Shown: positions 34,694 to 43,520, numbered from the stretch's first letter. The stretch: 64,000 nt of DNA from Paenibacillus phoenicis (GCF_034718895.1 NZ_JAYERP010000001.1:2513501-2577500); one strand, 5' to 3'. A program made the numbers and translations. Notes: generated by a model from the sequence alone, not told the origin.

Positions 34694-35848
34694 TTATTCC
34701 ATACCGCTCTGGGTTTGAACAGCCAGTTGACCTTCATATTTGATCACGCCGATTAATCCGCCTGGTTCCACTTCCCCGTTCATTGTGTGGTGCAGTTCAT
34801 GGCAATGGAATACCCAGGTCCCCGGATTGTCGGCAATGAATTCAATATCGTAGGTTTTACCGGGAGCAACATCAATGGTATTCATGACCTGTGGATCGGA
34901 GATGGGATGGCCGTCTTCCGCAATGACCCGGAAATCGTGTCCATGCAAATGCATCGGGTGATTTAGGTTGCTGATATTGATGAGACGTAAGCGAACGGTT
35001 TCTCCCTTCTTGACAACAAGAGGTTTCGTATCCGGGAATGCTTTCCCGTTGATCGTCCAGTAATTGTAGTCCATGTTCATCTGAGCTGAGCCGGTTCCTT
35101 CTGCAGTATGCATCCCCATATCCATACCTGCCATATCCGTCATCTTGCCATGTGCATTCGGCATTTCCACATCCATACCAGCTTTATTTGACATCGTCCC
35201 ATTAACACCCGTTACTTGCATATCGTCTACGTTCCAGCCGCCAAGCATCCAGGTGATATCCTGATCAAATTTCGGTTGTGCTTCGGGTTTTTGCGGATCT
35301 ATAATAAACGCTCCGTAAAACCCTTTATCGATTTGCTCAACGCTATTTAAATGGGAGTGATACATAAAAGTTCCCGCATGATTTGCAATAAACTCGTAAG
35401 TATAAGATTTACCCGGTTTGATGCCATTCTGCGTGAAAGGAGGTACTCCGTCCATATTGTTTGGAATATGGAGCCCATGCCAGTGAATTGATGTGTCTTC
35501 CTTAAGGTTGTTTTTGACCGTGATACGAACCGTATCTCCTTCAGTCACCCGAATTTCCGGTCCAGGGACCGTGTCGTTGATTGTAATGGCATTTACGGTT
35601 GTCCCTTTCACCAACTCCCACTTTCCTTCTTTGACATCGAGCGTAAACTCCTTTACTTTACCTGTTGGCACAATAATGTCTGTTTCTTTTAACGGAGGCA
35701 GTTTTCGCAATTGAGTGGTGGTCAGGATATTTAAATCTTGTTTGGCCGGCTCCGCTTGTTCTGCATTAGCAGCTCCTACAGAACCAAAGACACTTGCCGC
35801 GAGTAAAAGGAACGCCAAGCTGCCGTGCTTCCAAAACTTCTTGATCAA
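34694..35848 (-). CDS. Two-domain multicopper oxidase, secreted
   Basis: About 384 residues with a signal peptide (VGAANAEQ). The copper motifs are in order: SIHWHG, MYHSH, HPMHLHGHDF and FHCHELHHTMNGE. Between the two cupredoxin domains is a Met/His-rich insert (TDMAGMDMGMHTAEG). Length matches two-domain, trimer-forming oxidases. At the usual axial Met position after the last His the residue is Glu, which would raise or lower the T1 potential. TTG at 35848 has GGAGGAG 6 bases upstream; the ATG at 35863 overlaps that site. Role: Cu(I) or phenol oxidation at the surface. Confidence 0.92.
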   Translation of the reverse strand: MIKKFWKHGSLAFLLLAASVFGSVGAANAEQAEPAKQDLNILTTTQLRKLPPLKETDIIVPTGKVKEFTLDVKEGKWELVKGTTVNAITINDTVPGPEIRVTEGDTVRITVKNNLKEDTSIHWHGLHIPNNMDGVPPFTQNGIKPGKSYTYEFIANHAGTFMYHSHLNSVEQIDKGFYGAFIIDPQKPEAQPKFDQDITWMLGGWNVDDMQVTGVNGTMSNKAGMDVEMPNAHGKMTDMAGMDMGMHTAEGTGSAQMNMDYNYWTINGKAFPDTKPLVVKKGETVRLRLINISNLNHPMHLHGHDFRVIAEDGHPISDPQVMNTIDVAPGKTYDIEFIADNPGTWVFHCHELHHTMNGEVEPGGLIGVIKYEGQLAVQTQSGME

Positions 35849-35958
35849 AATCGTCTCCTCCATTTCTTGATTTACTCATTAATCGTGAATTGGAATTAAA
35901 AACACCGGATAATCTTCTTCGTTTTATCCTCCTCTCGTAATCTAAGTTGAGTTCATTG

Positions 35959-35990
35959 TACATGGAAAATGTTGAGAATCTGTGTAGAAA
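35959..35990 (-). promoter_or_regulatory. 11-bp direct repeats before multicopper oxidase 1
   Basis: Minus strand: TTTCTACACAG, ATTCTCAACAT, TTTCCATGTAC at exact 11-base steps. Confidence 0.55.
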
Positions 35991-36051
35991 GTAAGAAGAT
36001 GAAAAATAGAAGAGAGTTTTGTCGATAACCTTTAAGATAAACAAAAGTAAA

Positions 36052-36081
36052 ACTCCTGCAACGACTGATCGCTGCAGGAGT
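36052..36081. terminator. Terminator of multicopper oxidase 2
   Basis: ACTCCTGCA/TGCAGGAGT stem with a 12-base loop; T-rich on both outer sides. Confidence 0.8.
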
Positions 36082-36089
36082 CTTAAAAA

Positions 36090-37676
36090 TTATTCAGGCT
36101 TATTTCCGACTGTAGGGTCCGGTGTGTAATTACTTTTGTAGCCCTCGTACATCACGTCGGTAACCATCCCTGCGGACGCATGGTGCAAATCATGGCAGTG
36201 GAACATCCAATCCCCTGGATTATCCGCTTCAAATGCAACCACGTATTCTTCGCCAGGCTTCACATTAAGCGTGTCTTTGATCACAGGTGTTCCTTCAAGA
36301 GGTTTACCGTTCTTACTTAATACTTGGAAGAAATGTCCGTGTAAGTGCATGGGATGGTCATCGGTTTTAGACAAATTTACTAAGGTAACCTTCACTTTGT
36401 CCCCTTTATCTACTTTGATCGAATCGGTATCAGGAAACATCTTTCCATTGATCGTGTAGACCATTTCCCCATCCTTCATTTCTGTGTTCAGATTTAATTT
36501 CACGTCTTGATCAAACTTTTGATCCAAAGAGAAATTAGACTTCGCTTGTTGACCGTATTTGGTTAAATCAAAGACAGGCAGCTCAACATCCGCATTCGAG
36601 GCATCGGTTTTGCCTGTTGCTCCCTCATACTCAATCACAGCACGCATGTTCTTCACACGCTCATCTTTTCCATGCTCTTCTAAGAGCCATGATCCGGGGT
36701 TATTGGCAGTAAATTCGAGATCATAGCGTTCACCAGGCGCGATCGCAATGCCTTGATCGGTGATCACAGCTGGACTATTTACAGGCTGCCCATCGGAGGC
36801 AATAACTTTAAATTCATGTCCGTGTAAATGCAGCAAATGCGTAATGTAGCCCGCATTGACCAAACGAATACGAACTTTATCCCCTTCCTTCACGATAAGC
36901 TTATCAATCGAATCCCCAGTTTTCCCATTTATGGTGTACAGGTCGTACATGCTCATATCATGCCCAGCCATCTCTGTCATGCTACTCATATCGCCCATGT
37001 TCATTTGGCTGTGATCCATCCCCTCCATGCCTTCCGCGTTGCTCATATCCATCTCACCTGAGCTCATCCACTCATCCAGCACAAGGGTATAATCACGGTC
37101 ATAGCTTTCGTTGGGATCTTCTACGATTAACGTACCATACAAGCCCTTATCAAGCTGATTTACACTATCTTGGTGCGAATGATACCAATAAGTACCAGGA
37201 ACAGTCGCTTTAAATTCATATGTGAATTCCTTACCTGCAGGCACTGCATCTTGAGTTACTCCCGGAATACCATCCATATTATTTGGAACGGGATAGCCAT
37301 GCCAGTGTATGGAGACAGGCTCCTCCAACTCATTCTTCAATTTGATTTTCACGGTATCACCGACCTTCACACGAATCTGAGGACCAGGCACCGAGTTGTT
37401 AAACGTCCACACAGGCAACGTCAAATCATCCGATACTTTCAAGTTGCTCGTTTGCGCGGTGATCGTAAACTCTTTCCCATCCGCAACAGGAGTAACATTC
37501 GTCAATTTGATCTCCCCTGATTGGTTATTTTGATTCGTATTTTGTTGAGAATCACTCATGTTCATTTTTGAATGATCCATACCTTCCATTCCGTTTTGAC
37601 TGTCTGAATTCGCGCAACCTGCCACGATGGCACTAAAAGCACCTACTGCAAGTAGAATTTTTAGTTTACCTTTCAT
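36090..37676 (-). CDS. Three-domain multicopper oxidase lipoprotein
   Basis: 528 residues. Lipobox IVAGCANSD and a Met-rich linker (GMEGMDHSKMNMSDS). Domain 1 has SIHWHGYP and YWYHSH; domain 2 has LLHLHGHEF; domain 3 has HPMHLHGHFF and FHCHDLHHASAGM, the last with the axial Met. All T1, T2 and T3 ligands appear present. A second Met/His insert (GMEGMDHSQMNMGDMSS) lies mid-protein, as in cuprous oxidases. ATG at 37676 follows GAGGAGGATC; the longer frame is non-conserved. Likely role: oxidising Cu(I) at the outer face of the membrane. Confidence 0.93.
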   Translation of the reverse strand: MKGKLKILLAVGAFSAIVAGCANSDSQNGMEGMDHSKMNMSDSQQNTNQNNQSGEIKLTNVTPVADGKEFTITAQTSNLKVSDDLTLPVWTFNNSVPGPQIRVKVGDTVKIKLKNELEEPVSIHWHGYPVPNNMDGIPGVTQDAVPAGKEFTYEFKATVPGTYWYHSHQDSVNQLDKGLYGTLIVEDPNESYDRDYTLVLDEWMSSGEMDMSNAEGMEGMDHSQMNMGDMSSMTEMAGHDMSMYDLYTINGKTGDSIDKLIVKEGDKVRIRLVNAGYITHLLHLHGHEFKVIASDGQPVNSPAVITDQGIAIAPGERYDLEFTANNPGSWLLEEHGKDERVKNMRAVIEYEGATGKTDASNADVELPVFDLTKYGQQAKSNFSLDQKFDQDVKLNLNTEMKDGEMVYTINGKMFPDTDSIKVDKGDKVKVTLVNLSKTDDHPMHLHGHFFQVLSKNGKPLEGTPVIKDTLNVKPGEEYVVAFEADNPGDWMFHCHDLHHASAGMVTDVMYEGYKSNYTPDPTVGNKPE

Positions 37677-37712
37677 AATGATCCTCCTCGTATTGATTTT
37701 ATCTCCAACAGT

Positions 37713-37745
37713 ATATCTAAAATTTGTGTAGAATTTATGAAGACA
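37713..37745 (-). promoter_or_regulatory. 11-bp direct repeats before multicopper oxidase 2
   Basis: Minus strand TGTCTTCATAA, ATTCTACACAA, ATTTTAGATAT at 11-base steps. The middle unit matches best. Confidence 0.45.
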
Positions 37746-37800
37746 TCTAAATTTTGAAATAATAGATAATGAAAACAAGGAGAGATCAGAAGATATATGT

Positions 37801-38721
37801 TTATTCAATACTTGCTCTCAGTGACCAGCTACTGCCGCCATTGTCGCTTTCAAAAACAGAATAGCGGTCAGTCACAATGAGCAGCCGGTTGGGATCACGT
37901 TTCGATGCTTTGATGCCGAGTGGCATTTCGCCCTTTAAGTCAACATGAAGGTCTGACCAGTTTTTCAAATCTTTTGTTTTTAGAAATCCGCTCTCCGCCA
38001 TAAGGATGACCTCCCCATTTGCTAAATAAAGCACCCCATATGCCGGTTCATTGGTTAACTGCATGTTCTGAACCTTACCTTCATTAACAATGTATTGAAT
38101 AAGTCCTGTTTCCGTGGCCGCCAAGAAGGAAGCAGGAACTCCCGGCAGCACCGTAATGGAGTAGGCACCTTCAGGCAGAGTGCCTATGTTTCGCCATGTC
38201 TCGCCCCCATCTTTTGTTTCATATAAGTTGTTCTCTGAACCTGCCAGCAAGGTAAATAAACGATTTGGATCGACAGGATCCATAACTAAATAATGCGCAT
38301 CTGGTTCATTGGGTTTGGATTGATTAGGAAGTCCATTTTCAATCGTTTCCCACGTATCCCCGCCGTCAATAGATCGTTTCACAAATCCGTGACCTGCAGC
38401 ATATATTTTTGAAGGATTCTCGAAATCCGTTTCGATTCCCATCACGTCGTTGGTTTTAATAGGCTCAAAAGTTTTCTGCCAATTTTGATCAATAAGTTCA
38501 TATACACCTGTATGTGTACCTATCCAAACCGTTGTGTCATCGGGTGCATAACTAAAGACGTGTGGATGTGTGTCGGACTCAGGGATCAAAGAAGCCAAAT
38601 TTGATTCTGATTCTTTGGCTTTTTTAATTCCACCCCATATTGCAAATATGATAATTGTGACCAAAGCTACTGCTAAGTAAAAACCAAATCCCCAGGACAA
38701 TTTCTTTTTTACTCTATACAT
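37801..38721 (-). CDS. Membrane-anchored BNR/Asp-box repeat protein
   Basis: About 306 residues: TM anchor (YLAVALVTIIIFAIWG) and an outer beta-propeller with Asp-box signatures SIDGGDTWE, TKDGGETWR and SDNGGSSWS. Related photosystem-assembly-like (YCF48) and sialidase-fold proteins act as scaffolds, and no sialidase active site is evident. ATG at 38721 follows TTAGGAGAA. A BlaI-type palindrome lies 164-176 bases upstream, and the long leader between holds no other gene. Confidence 0.82.
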   Translation of the reverse strand: MYRVKKKLSWGFGFYLAVALVTIIIFAIWGGIKKAKESESNLASLIPESDTHPHVFSYAPDDTTVWIGTHTGVYELIDQNWQKTFEPIKTNDVMGIETDFENPSKIYAAGHGFVKRSIDGGDTWETIENGLPNQSKPNEPDAHYLVMDPVDPNRLFTLLAGSENNLYETKDGGETWRNIGTLPEGAYSITVLPGVPASFLAATETGLIQYIVNEGKVQNMQLTNEPAYGVLYLANGEVILMAESGFLKTKDLKNWSDLHVDLKGEMPLGIKASKRDPNRLLIVTDRYSVFESDNGGSSWSLRASIE

Positions 38722-38884
38722 GATCATTCTCCTAATCATTTATGATAATCAACAAGACCGTATAAAGGATTTCTCATAACGTTAATCAATTCATCATGGC
38801 CATTTTCATATAATCTGGCTGAATTCCACACATGTATCTGTTCTCCTATCGCTTTTAATATGAACCATCGAGCCACTTTATATA

Positions 38885-38897
38885 CTACAATACGTAG
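38885..38897 (-). promoter_or_regulatory. BlaI/CopY-type operator before BNR gene
   Basis: Gene-strand sequence CTACGTATTGTAG. Outer arms ACTAC/GTAGT are perfect. It is one of four CTAC-N4-TGTAG sites within 2.3 kb. Confidence 0.65.
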
Positions 38898-38923
38898 TTT
38901 TAAAACGAAAAAGAAAACGGCTT

Positions 38924-39781
38924 TTATGTGCAGCCGTTAAATAACATGATGACAGCAAACGTGATGAATACACTAAAAGATATAACCATAGGGGGGATAT
39001 CCATCATTGGAATTTTGATATGAGAACTCGGTTCAATTAATTTTTGTATCCGATAATTGATGGGATCATCCGCAAATCCAACCCCGATGGGTAATCGTTG
39101 ATGATTTGAACTCGCACATTTATATAACACACTACCCAAAGCATATGGGGACCCCATGTGCATCATGGCATATTGATCGGCATCGATCTCCATCCAAACA
39201 TGAATGAAATAATGCATTTTTTTAAAAATCGGTACAAAAGGAAGACTGTCTTTTATGATATTTATGATTAACGAACGAAGAGGATCGAATTTTTTTAGAT
39301 GAGCGTATTCATGCAGCAATACCGCTGTAATCTCTTCTTGATCGAAACATGCCAGCATCTTGGTAGAAATGACAATTCTCGGTCGAACAAATCCATAAGT
39401 TAAAGCGAATAGTGAATGGTCTTTAATAACAATAATTTTTCCATTAAATTGTTGAAATGTTCTATTTATCGCTTCCGTTAACAAAATATCCGATTTGAAT
39501 CGAACCTCTTTATTCCACTGTTTTTTTAGATTTACTTGTTTGAACAAGATGTAAAAAAATGTTAGAAGGCTGTATATAATAACGATATTCAATCCTATTA
39601 ATATGAACTGGTGTATCATTGTGCTCTCTCCTAGAGCAGAAAGGCAATACTCCAATATTCCCCATTGGATGGAATATCCCCAAATTTCATGCAACATATA
39701 AATTGCCATATTAATCCATAGGAGTAATCCAATAGCGATCATCAAGAAAAAAATGATGTCATGCTTTTTAATGGTTATCAT
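38924..39781 (-). CDS. M56-family (BlaR1/MecR1-like) membrane metallopeptidase without sensor domain
   Basis: About 285 residues, four TM helices. The zinc-protease motif HEYAH (VLLHEYAHLKKFDPLR) and a downstream EIDAD segment are present, as in BlaR1. The C-terminal penicillin-binding sensor domain of BlaR1 is missing. Its ATG overlaps the end of the repressor gene. By analogy it would cleave, or trigger loss of, the BlaI-like repressor on an envelope signal. The signal is unknown; copper is suggested by the adjacent copB. Confidence 0.88.
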   Translation of the reverse strand: MITIKKHDIIFFLMIAIGLLLWINMAIYMLHEIWGYSIQWGILEYCLSALGESTMIHQFILIGLNIVIIYSLLTFFYILFKQVNLKKQWNKEVRFKSDILLTEAINRTFQQFNGKIIVIKDHSLFALTYGFVRPRIVISTKMLACFDQEEITAVLLHEYAHLKKFDPLRSLIINIIKDSLPFVPIFKKMHYFIHVWMEIDADQYAMMHMGSPYALGSVLYKCASSNHQRLPIGVGFADDPINYRIQKLIEPSSHIKIPMMDIPPMVISFSVFITFAVIMLFNGCT

Positions 39782-40199
39782 GACGGTCTTTTTTCCATTC
39801 ATTTAAACGTGATTCTAATAACTTCATCAACTGAGGATCGGCCTGCTGCATCGCGTCGACCATATGATTTACCATCAAGTCCCCGTAGTCGTGAATTAAA
39901 CCTACCGTAACAGTTTTCGTTTGTTCGGTAATAAATTCCTCCTTGCTTTGTACAGGTTCAAAATAACTCTGCCTGGCTCTCCCCTTCCCTATTGTTGTTT
40001 TCTTCAGATGCCCTTTTTCAATCAAGCGATTCATCACCGTCATCACAGCATTGAAAGATAAATCATCCTCCAGAAGAGACTGAACTTCTTTAATTGTTAT
40101 TCTATTATGTTCCCAAATAATCTCCATGATTTGAGCTTCTAGTGAGCCAAAAAAGCGATTTAGCCCCTCCTCGTTTAAATACATCCGTTTAACAGACAT
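39768..40199 (-). CDS. BlaI/MecI/CopY-family repressor
   Basis: 143 residues: winged helix (LNRFFGSLEAQIMEIIWEH, FNAVMTVMNRLIEKGHLKK) and a dimerisation tail. It lacks the CxCxxxxCxC metal site of true CopY, so it is more like BlaI/MecI, with control through the M56 partner. Its own promoter has a palindrome ACTAC-ATATT-GTAGT at 40221-40235. Three further copies mark a local regulon including copB. Confidence 0.9.
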   Translation of the reverse strand: MSVKRMYLNEEGLNRFFGSLEAQIMEIIWEHNRITIKEVQSLLEDDLSFNAVMTVMNRLIEKGHLKKTTIGKGRARQSYFEPVQSKEEFITEQTKTVTVGLIHDYGDLMVNHMVDAMQQADPQLMKLLESRLNEWKKDRHDNH

Positions 40200-40220
40200 G
40201 CTTTCACCCTTTCATCCTAT

Positions 40221-40235
40221 ACTACATATTGTAGT
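40221..40235 (-). promoter_or_regulatory. BlaI-type operator before the repressor gene
   Basis: ACTACATATTGTAGT, a perfect palindrome around TAT, resembles the MecI/BlaI operator core TACTACA-TGTAGTA. Confidence 0.75.
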
Positions 40236-40261
40236 TAATAAACTTTCATTGGTCAATTTAC

Positions 40262-40338
40262 AAAAATAATCATCCTCCTTGGATGATTATTTTTGCAAAA
40301 CATAAGGACAAGCCGATAATTTCTTACAGCTTGTCCTT
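40262..40338 (-). terminator. Tandem terminator hairpins after NlpC gene
   Basis: First hairpin after the stop: AAGGACAAGC/GCTTGTCCTT (40304-40338). Second: perfect 14-bp AAAAATAATCATCC/GGATGATTATTTTT with a 5-base loop (40262-40294). Confidence 0.75.
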
Positions 40339-40345
40339 TTTATAG

Positions 40346-40816
40346 TTATTCTTGACCAATCATTTTAAGATAACTCTGCTCACTCACAACACGCCTTGCA
40401 GTAACATACCGCTCTTTATAATAAGATTCTGACAAACTGCTTATTCTTACACCTTTACTACTTGAAGAGTGTGCAAACTTATTGTCGCCGATATAGATGC
40501 CTGCATGAGAAATACCCTTCCCATCCGTATTAAAAAATACCAAATCTCCAGTTCGAAGTTTGTCCTGATCCACCGGAGTTCCCTCTTTTGCCTGGCTTTT
40601 TGACGTACGAGGCAAATCCAAATTGAACTTATCAAAAACATATAAAATAAAACCCGAGCAATCAAAACCGGCTACTGTTGTACCTCCATACAAGTAAGGA
40701 GTCCCCACCACTTTATCTACTTCATTTTCAAGTTTGGCCGAACTAGCAAAGGAACTGGTAGCGCTCGCTGAAAAAATAAGTGCTGCACCTAATGTCGATA
40801 AGATCAATTTTCTCAA
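40346..40816 (-). CDS. Secreted NlpC/P60 peptidoglycan hydrolase
   Basis: 156 residues with a signal peptide (ATSSFASS) and an NlpC/P60 domain: Cys in VAGFDCSGFILYVF, His in GISHAGIYIGDNKF. It is a close paralogue of the gene at 34190. A BlaI-type operator lies 150-160 bases upstream, in the region shared with the divergent copB, and the two operators form a matching inverted pair. This ties a wall hydrolase to the copper pump in one regulon. Confidence 0.93.
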   Translation of the reverse strand: MRKLILSTLGAALIFSASATSSFASSAKLENEVDKVVGTPYLYGGTTVAGFDCSGFILYVFDKFNLDLPRTSKSQAKEGTPVDQDKLRTGDLVFFNTDGKGISHAGIYIGDNKFAHSSSSKGVRISSLSESYYKERYVTARRVVSEQSYLKMIGQE

Positions 40817-40956
40817 ATATGTAGTCTCCCTTCGATGCCTACGGAGTTAGCTGAGGGTTCGGTAGAAGGTTCCCTATATTCTTTTTACGAAAAGAATAAT
40901 TCACCCAAAATTGGTTCCCCCGTTTTCTGTTAAGAAATTCGGCAAAAATTAATTTT

Positions 40957-40977
40957 TTGTAACCCTACATAATGTAG
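40957..40977 (-). promoter_or_regulatory. BlaI-type operator before nlpC gene
   Basis: Gene-strand CTACATTATGTAGGGTTACAA. The first 13 bases are palindromic; the last 13 recur exactly, inverted, in the copB operator. The 40817-41360 gap is otherwise AT-rich with no gene. Confidence 0.7.
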
Positions 40978-41151
40978 TCTATTTTCTGTTATTTTGTCAA
41001 TCCTTATTTTTATAGAAGTACAAAAAATGTAATATGAATGTTTAATCACTTACTGAGGGCTTTCGGAAGCTATTAGAAATGTCGAAACAGATGATTTTTA
41101 TAAAAATAAGAACGTATCGAAAATTGACATTATCAATATACCATATTTATA

Positions 41152-41172
41152 CTACTGCTTGTAGGGTTACAA
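41152..41172 (+). promoter_or_regulatory. BlaI-type operator before copB
   Basis: CTACTGCTTGTAGGGTTACAA, 17 of 21 bases identical to the operator of the divergent nlpC gene. A further TACATAGTGTA palindrome lies at 41199-41209, nearer the gene. Confidence 0.65.
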
Positions 41173-41360
41173 GATTTTAATTATTTAGTTACCGTTCTTA
41201 CATAGTGTATATGTCCTTTATAAGATGAAATTAAGAATGCCATAGCCTCTTCTACAATATGTCCATGTTGGAATAAGAACAGGGAAGGTGGTGATTAAAA
41301 TATCACATAGAGGTTAAATTAAATACTTAAAAATAACAAATTATGCGAAGGAGCAAGATC

Positions 41361-43520
41361 ATGAATAACAATCATAAACATGATCAAAGCGATCATTCCC
41401 GTCGTTCTTCTGAACATCAACATAAAGAACAGCACCACGAACCCAACGAACACCAACATCACCAACATGATGAGCATGAGCAACATCAGCATGTAAGACA
41501 CGAGGATCATCATCAGCATGATGAGCACCAACATGGAAACCATGTTATGCACGCTGGCGGACATGATCATTCCGGCCATCATGGGCATATGGTTGAAGAT
41601 TTTAAGAAACGTTTCTATATATCCTTAATTATCACGATTCCGATCCTAATCATTTCCCCAATGATTCAAATGTTCATGGGCGTAAGCTGGCGATTTCCGG
41701 GGGATACATACCTTCTGTTCCTCTTGTCCTCATTTGTCTTCTTCTATGGGGGCTGGCCTTTTATTAAAGGGGCTAAGGATGAACTTTCCGTAAAAAACCC
41801 GGGCATGATGACTCTCATCTGTCTCGCCATCGTTGTTGCGTATGTTTACAGTACAAGCTCTACTTTCGGACTCACCACGACAGACTTTTTCTGGGAGCTT
41901 GCCACGTTAATCGACATTATGCTACTCGGGCATTGGATTGAGATGAAGTCCATCATGGGGGCCACTAAAGCTTTAGAGGAGCTCGCAAAACTTATGCCTT
42001 CCGATGCACATTTGGTAAAAGAAAGCGGCGAGATTATCGAAATCGATGTCACTGAACTAAAAAAAGGCGATATCGTACTCGTGAAACCGGGTGAAAAAGT
42101 TCCGATCGACGGTCAGATTACTGAAGGCGAAACCTTGATTGATGAATCGATGCTGACCGGCGAATCCGTACCGAATGCAAAACAAGCTGGCGACCAAGTC
42201 ATTGGTGGTTCCATTAACGGTCAGGGCTCTGTCAAGATTTCCGTTCAGAGCGTAGGCAAAGAAACGTACCTCTCGCAAGTGATTGCACTCGTTCAAGAAG
42301 CCCAGGCTTCCAAGTCCCGAGCACAGGATCTGGCGAACCGTGCCGCTAAGTGGCTCTTTTACGGTGCATTGGTGGTAGGGATTCTCACCTTTTCCGCATG
42401 GATTGCACTCGGGTATTCGCTCTCCTTTGCTTTGGAACGTATGGTTACCGTGTTGATAATCGCATGTCCACATGCGTTAGGGCTCGCCGCTCCGCTTGTT
42501 ATTGCAACTTCGACATCGCTTGCCGCGAAGAACGGGCTCTTGATTCGCAACCGAACCGCATTTGAAGGTGCACGGAATATCCAAGCCATTGTGTTCGATA
42601 AAACAGGAACTTTAACCAAAGGGGAATTCGGGATTACGAATATCCATCTCGGAAACGTATCTTCCGAGACGGAACTTCTTACCAATGCAGCGAGCGTAGA
42701 GACACATTCCGAGCATCCAATCGCCCGAGGCATTACAAAAGCTGCAAAGGAAAAAGGGATTCAGCTTAAAGAAGTGACTGACTTCAAAGCACTCCCGGGT
42801 AGTGGCCTCCAAGGGGTTGTGGATGGTAAGGAAATTATGGGGGTAAGTCCTGTATACGTAAAGGAGAAGCACCTTCCGTTTGATGAGGTACGCTTTAATC
42901 AATGGTCGCAAGAGGGGAAAACCGTTGTCTTTATCCTCGTTGATGGTCAAGTGGCCGGGATGATCGCACTGGCAGATATGATCCGAGATACAGCCAAAGA
43001 TGCCGTTCAGGAACTGAAAGATATGGAAGTTAAATCCATCATGTTAACGGGGGATAACCAAAAGGTAGCCCAATATGTCGGTAAGCAGCTAGGCTTGGAT
43101 GAAATCTTCGCCGAAGTTCTCCCCCATCAAAAGTCGGATAAAATCGACCAGATTCAAACAAAAGAAGGTTTGCGTACAGCGATGACCGGAGATGGAGTTA
43201 ACGATGCTCCAGCGCTTGCCAAGGCAGATTTAGGGATCGCGATCGGTGCGGGCACTGATGTGGCGATTGAGACAGCTGACGTCGTACTTATCAAGAGCAA
43301 TCCGCAAGATGTCGTCAATATCATTAAGCTTTCCAGAGTGACCTATCGCAAAATGATGCAAAACTTATGGTGGGCGACAGGTTATAACATCGTTGCCATC
43401 CCGCTTGCTGCAGGCGTCCTAATGCCGTTTGGAATTATTCTGGACCCCGCGATCGGCGCCATCCTGATGTCTTTAAGCACCGTCATTGTAGCCATCAATG
43501 CCAAATTATTGAAACTATAA
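41361..43520 (+). CDS. copB: CopB-type copper P1B ATPase (CPH motif)
   Basis: 719 residues. The first ~75 residues are a very His-rich tail (HEQHQHVRHEDHHQHDEHQH) instead of HMA domains. The TM metal site is ACPHALGLAAPL (Cys-Pro-His), the mark of the P1B-3 group that moves Cu(I)/Cu(II) or Ag. Also present are [22 protein letters not shown] and [19 protein letters not shown] at 41361 has GAAGGAG upstream; an ATG at 41343 lies before that site. It is controlled by BlaI-type operators and divergent from nlpC. Confidence 0.95.
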   Translation: MNNNHKHDQSDHSRRSSEHQHKEQHHEPNEHQHHQHDEHEQHQHVRHEDHHQHDEHQHGNHVMHAGGHDHSGHHGHMVEDFKKRFYISLIITIPILIISPMIQMFMGVSWRFPGDTYLLFLLSSFVFFYGGWPFIKGAKDELSVKNPGMMTLICLAIVVAYVYSTSSTFGLTTTDFFWELATLIDIMLLGHWIEMKSIMGATKALEELAKLMPSDAHLVKESGEIIEIDVTELKKGDIVLVKPGEKVPIDGQITEGETLIDESMLTGESVPNAKQAGDQVIGGSINGQGSVKISVQSVGKETYLSQVIALVQEAQASKSRAQDLANRAAKWLFYGALVVGILTFSAWIALGYSLSFALERMVTVLIIACPHALGLAAPLVIATSTSLAAKNGLLIRNRTAFEGARNIQAIVFDKTGTLTKGEFGITNIHLGNVSSETELLTNAASVETHSEHPIARGITKAAKEKGIQLKEVTDFKALPGSGLQGVVDGKEIMGVSPVYVKEKHLPFDEVRFNQWSQEGKTVVFILVDGQVAGMIALADMIRDTAKDAVQELKDMEVKSIMLTGDNQKVAQYVGKQLGLDEIFAEVLPHQKSDKIDQIQTKEGLRTAMTGDGVNDAPALAKADLGIAIGAGTDVAIETADVVLIKSNPQDVVNIIKLSRVTYRKMMQNLWWATGYNIVAIPLAAGVLMPFGIILDPAIGAILMSLSTVIVAINAKLLKL

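Noticed and set aside
41319..41588. Met-rich 89-codon ORF opposite the start of copB
   Set aside because: It is the antisense reading of the His-rich tail (CAT/ATG codons). It has no independent support.
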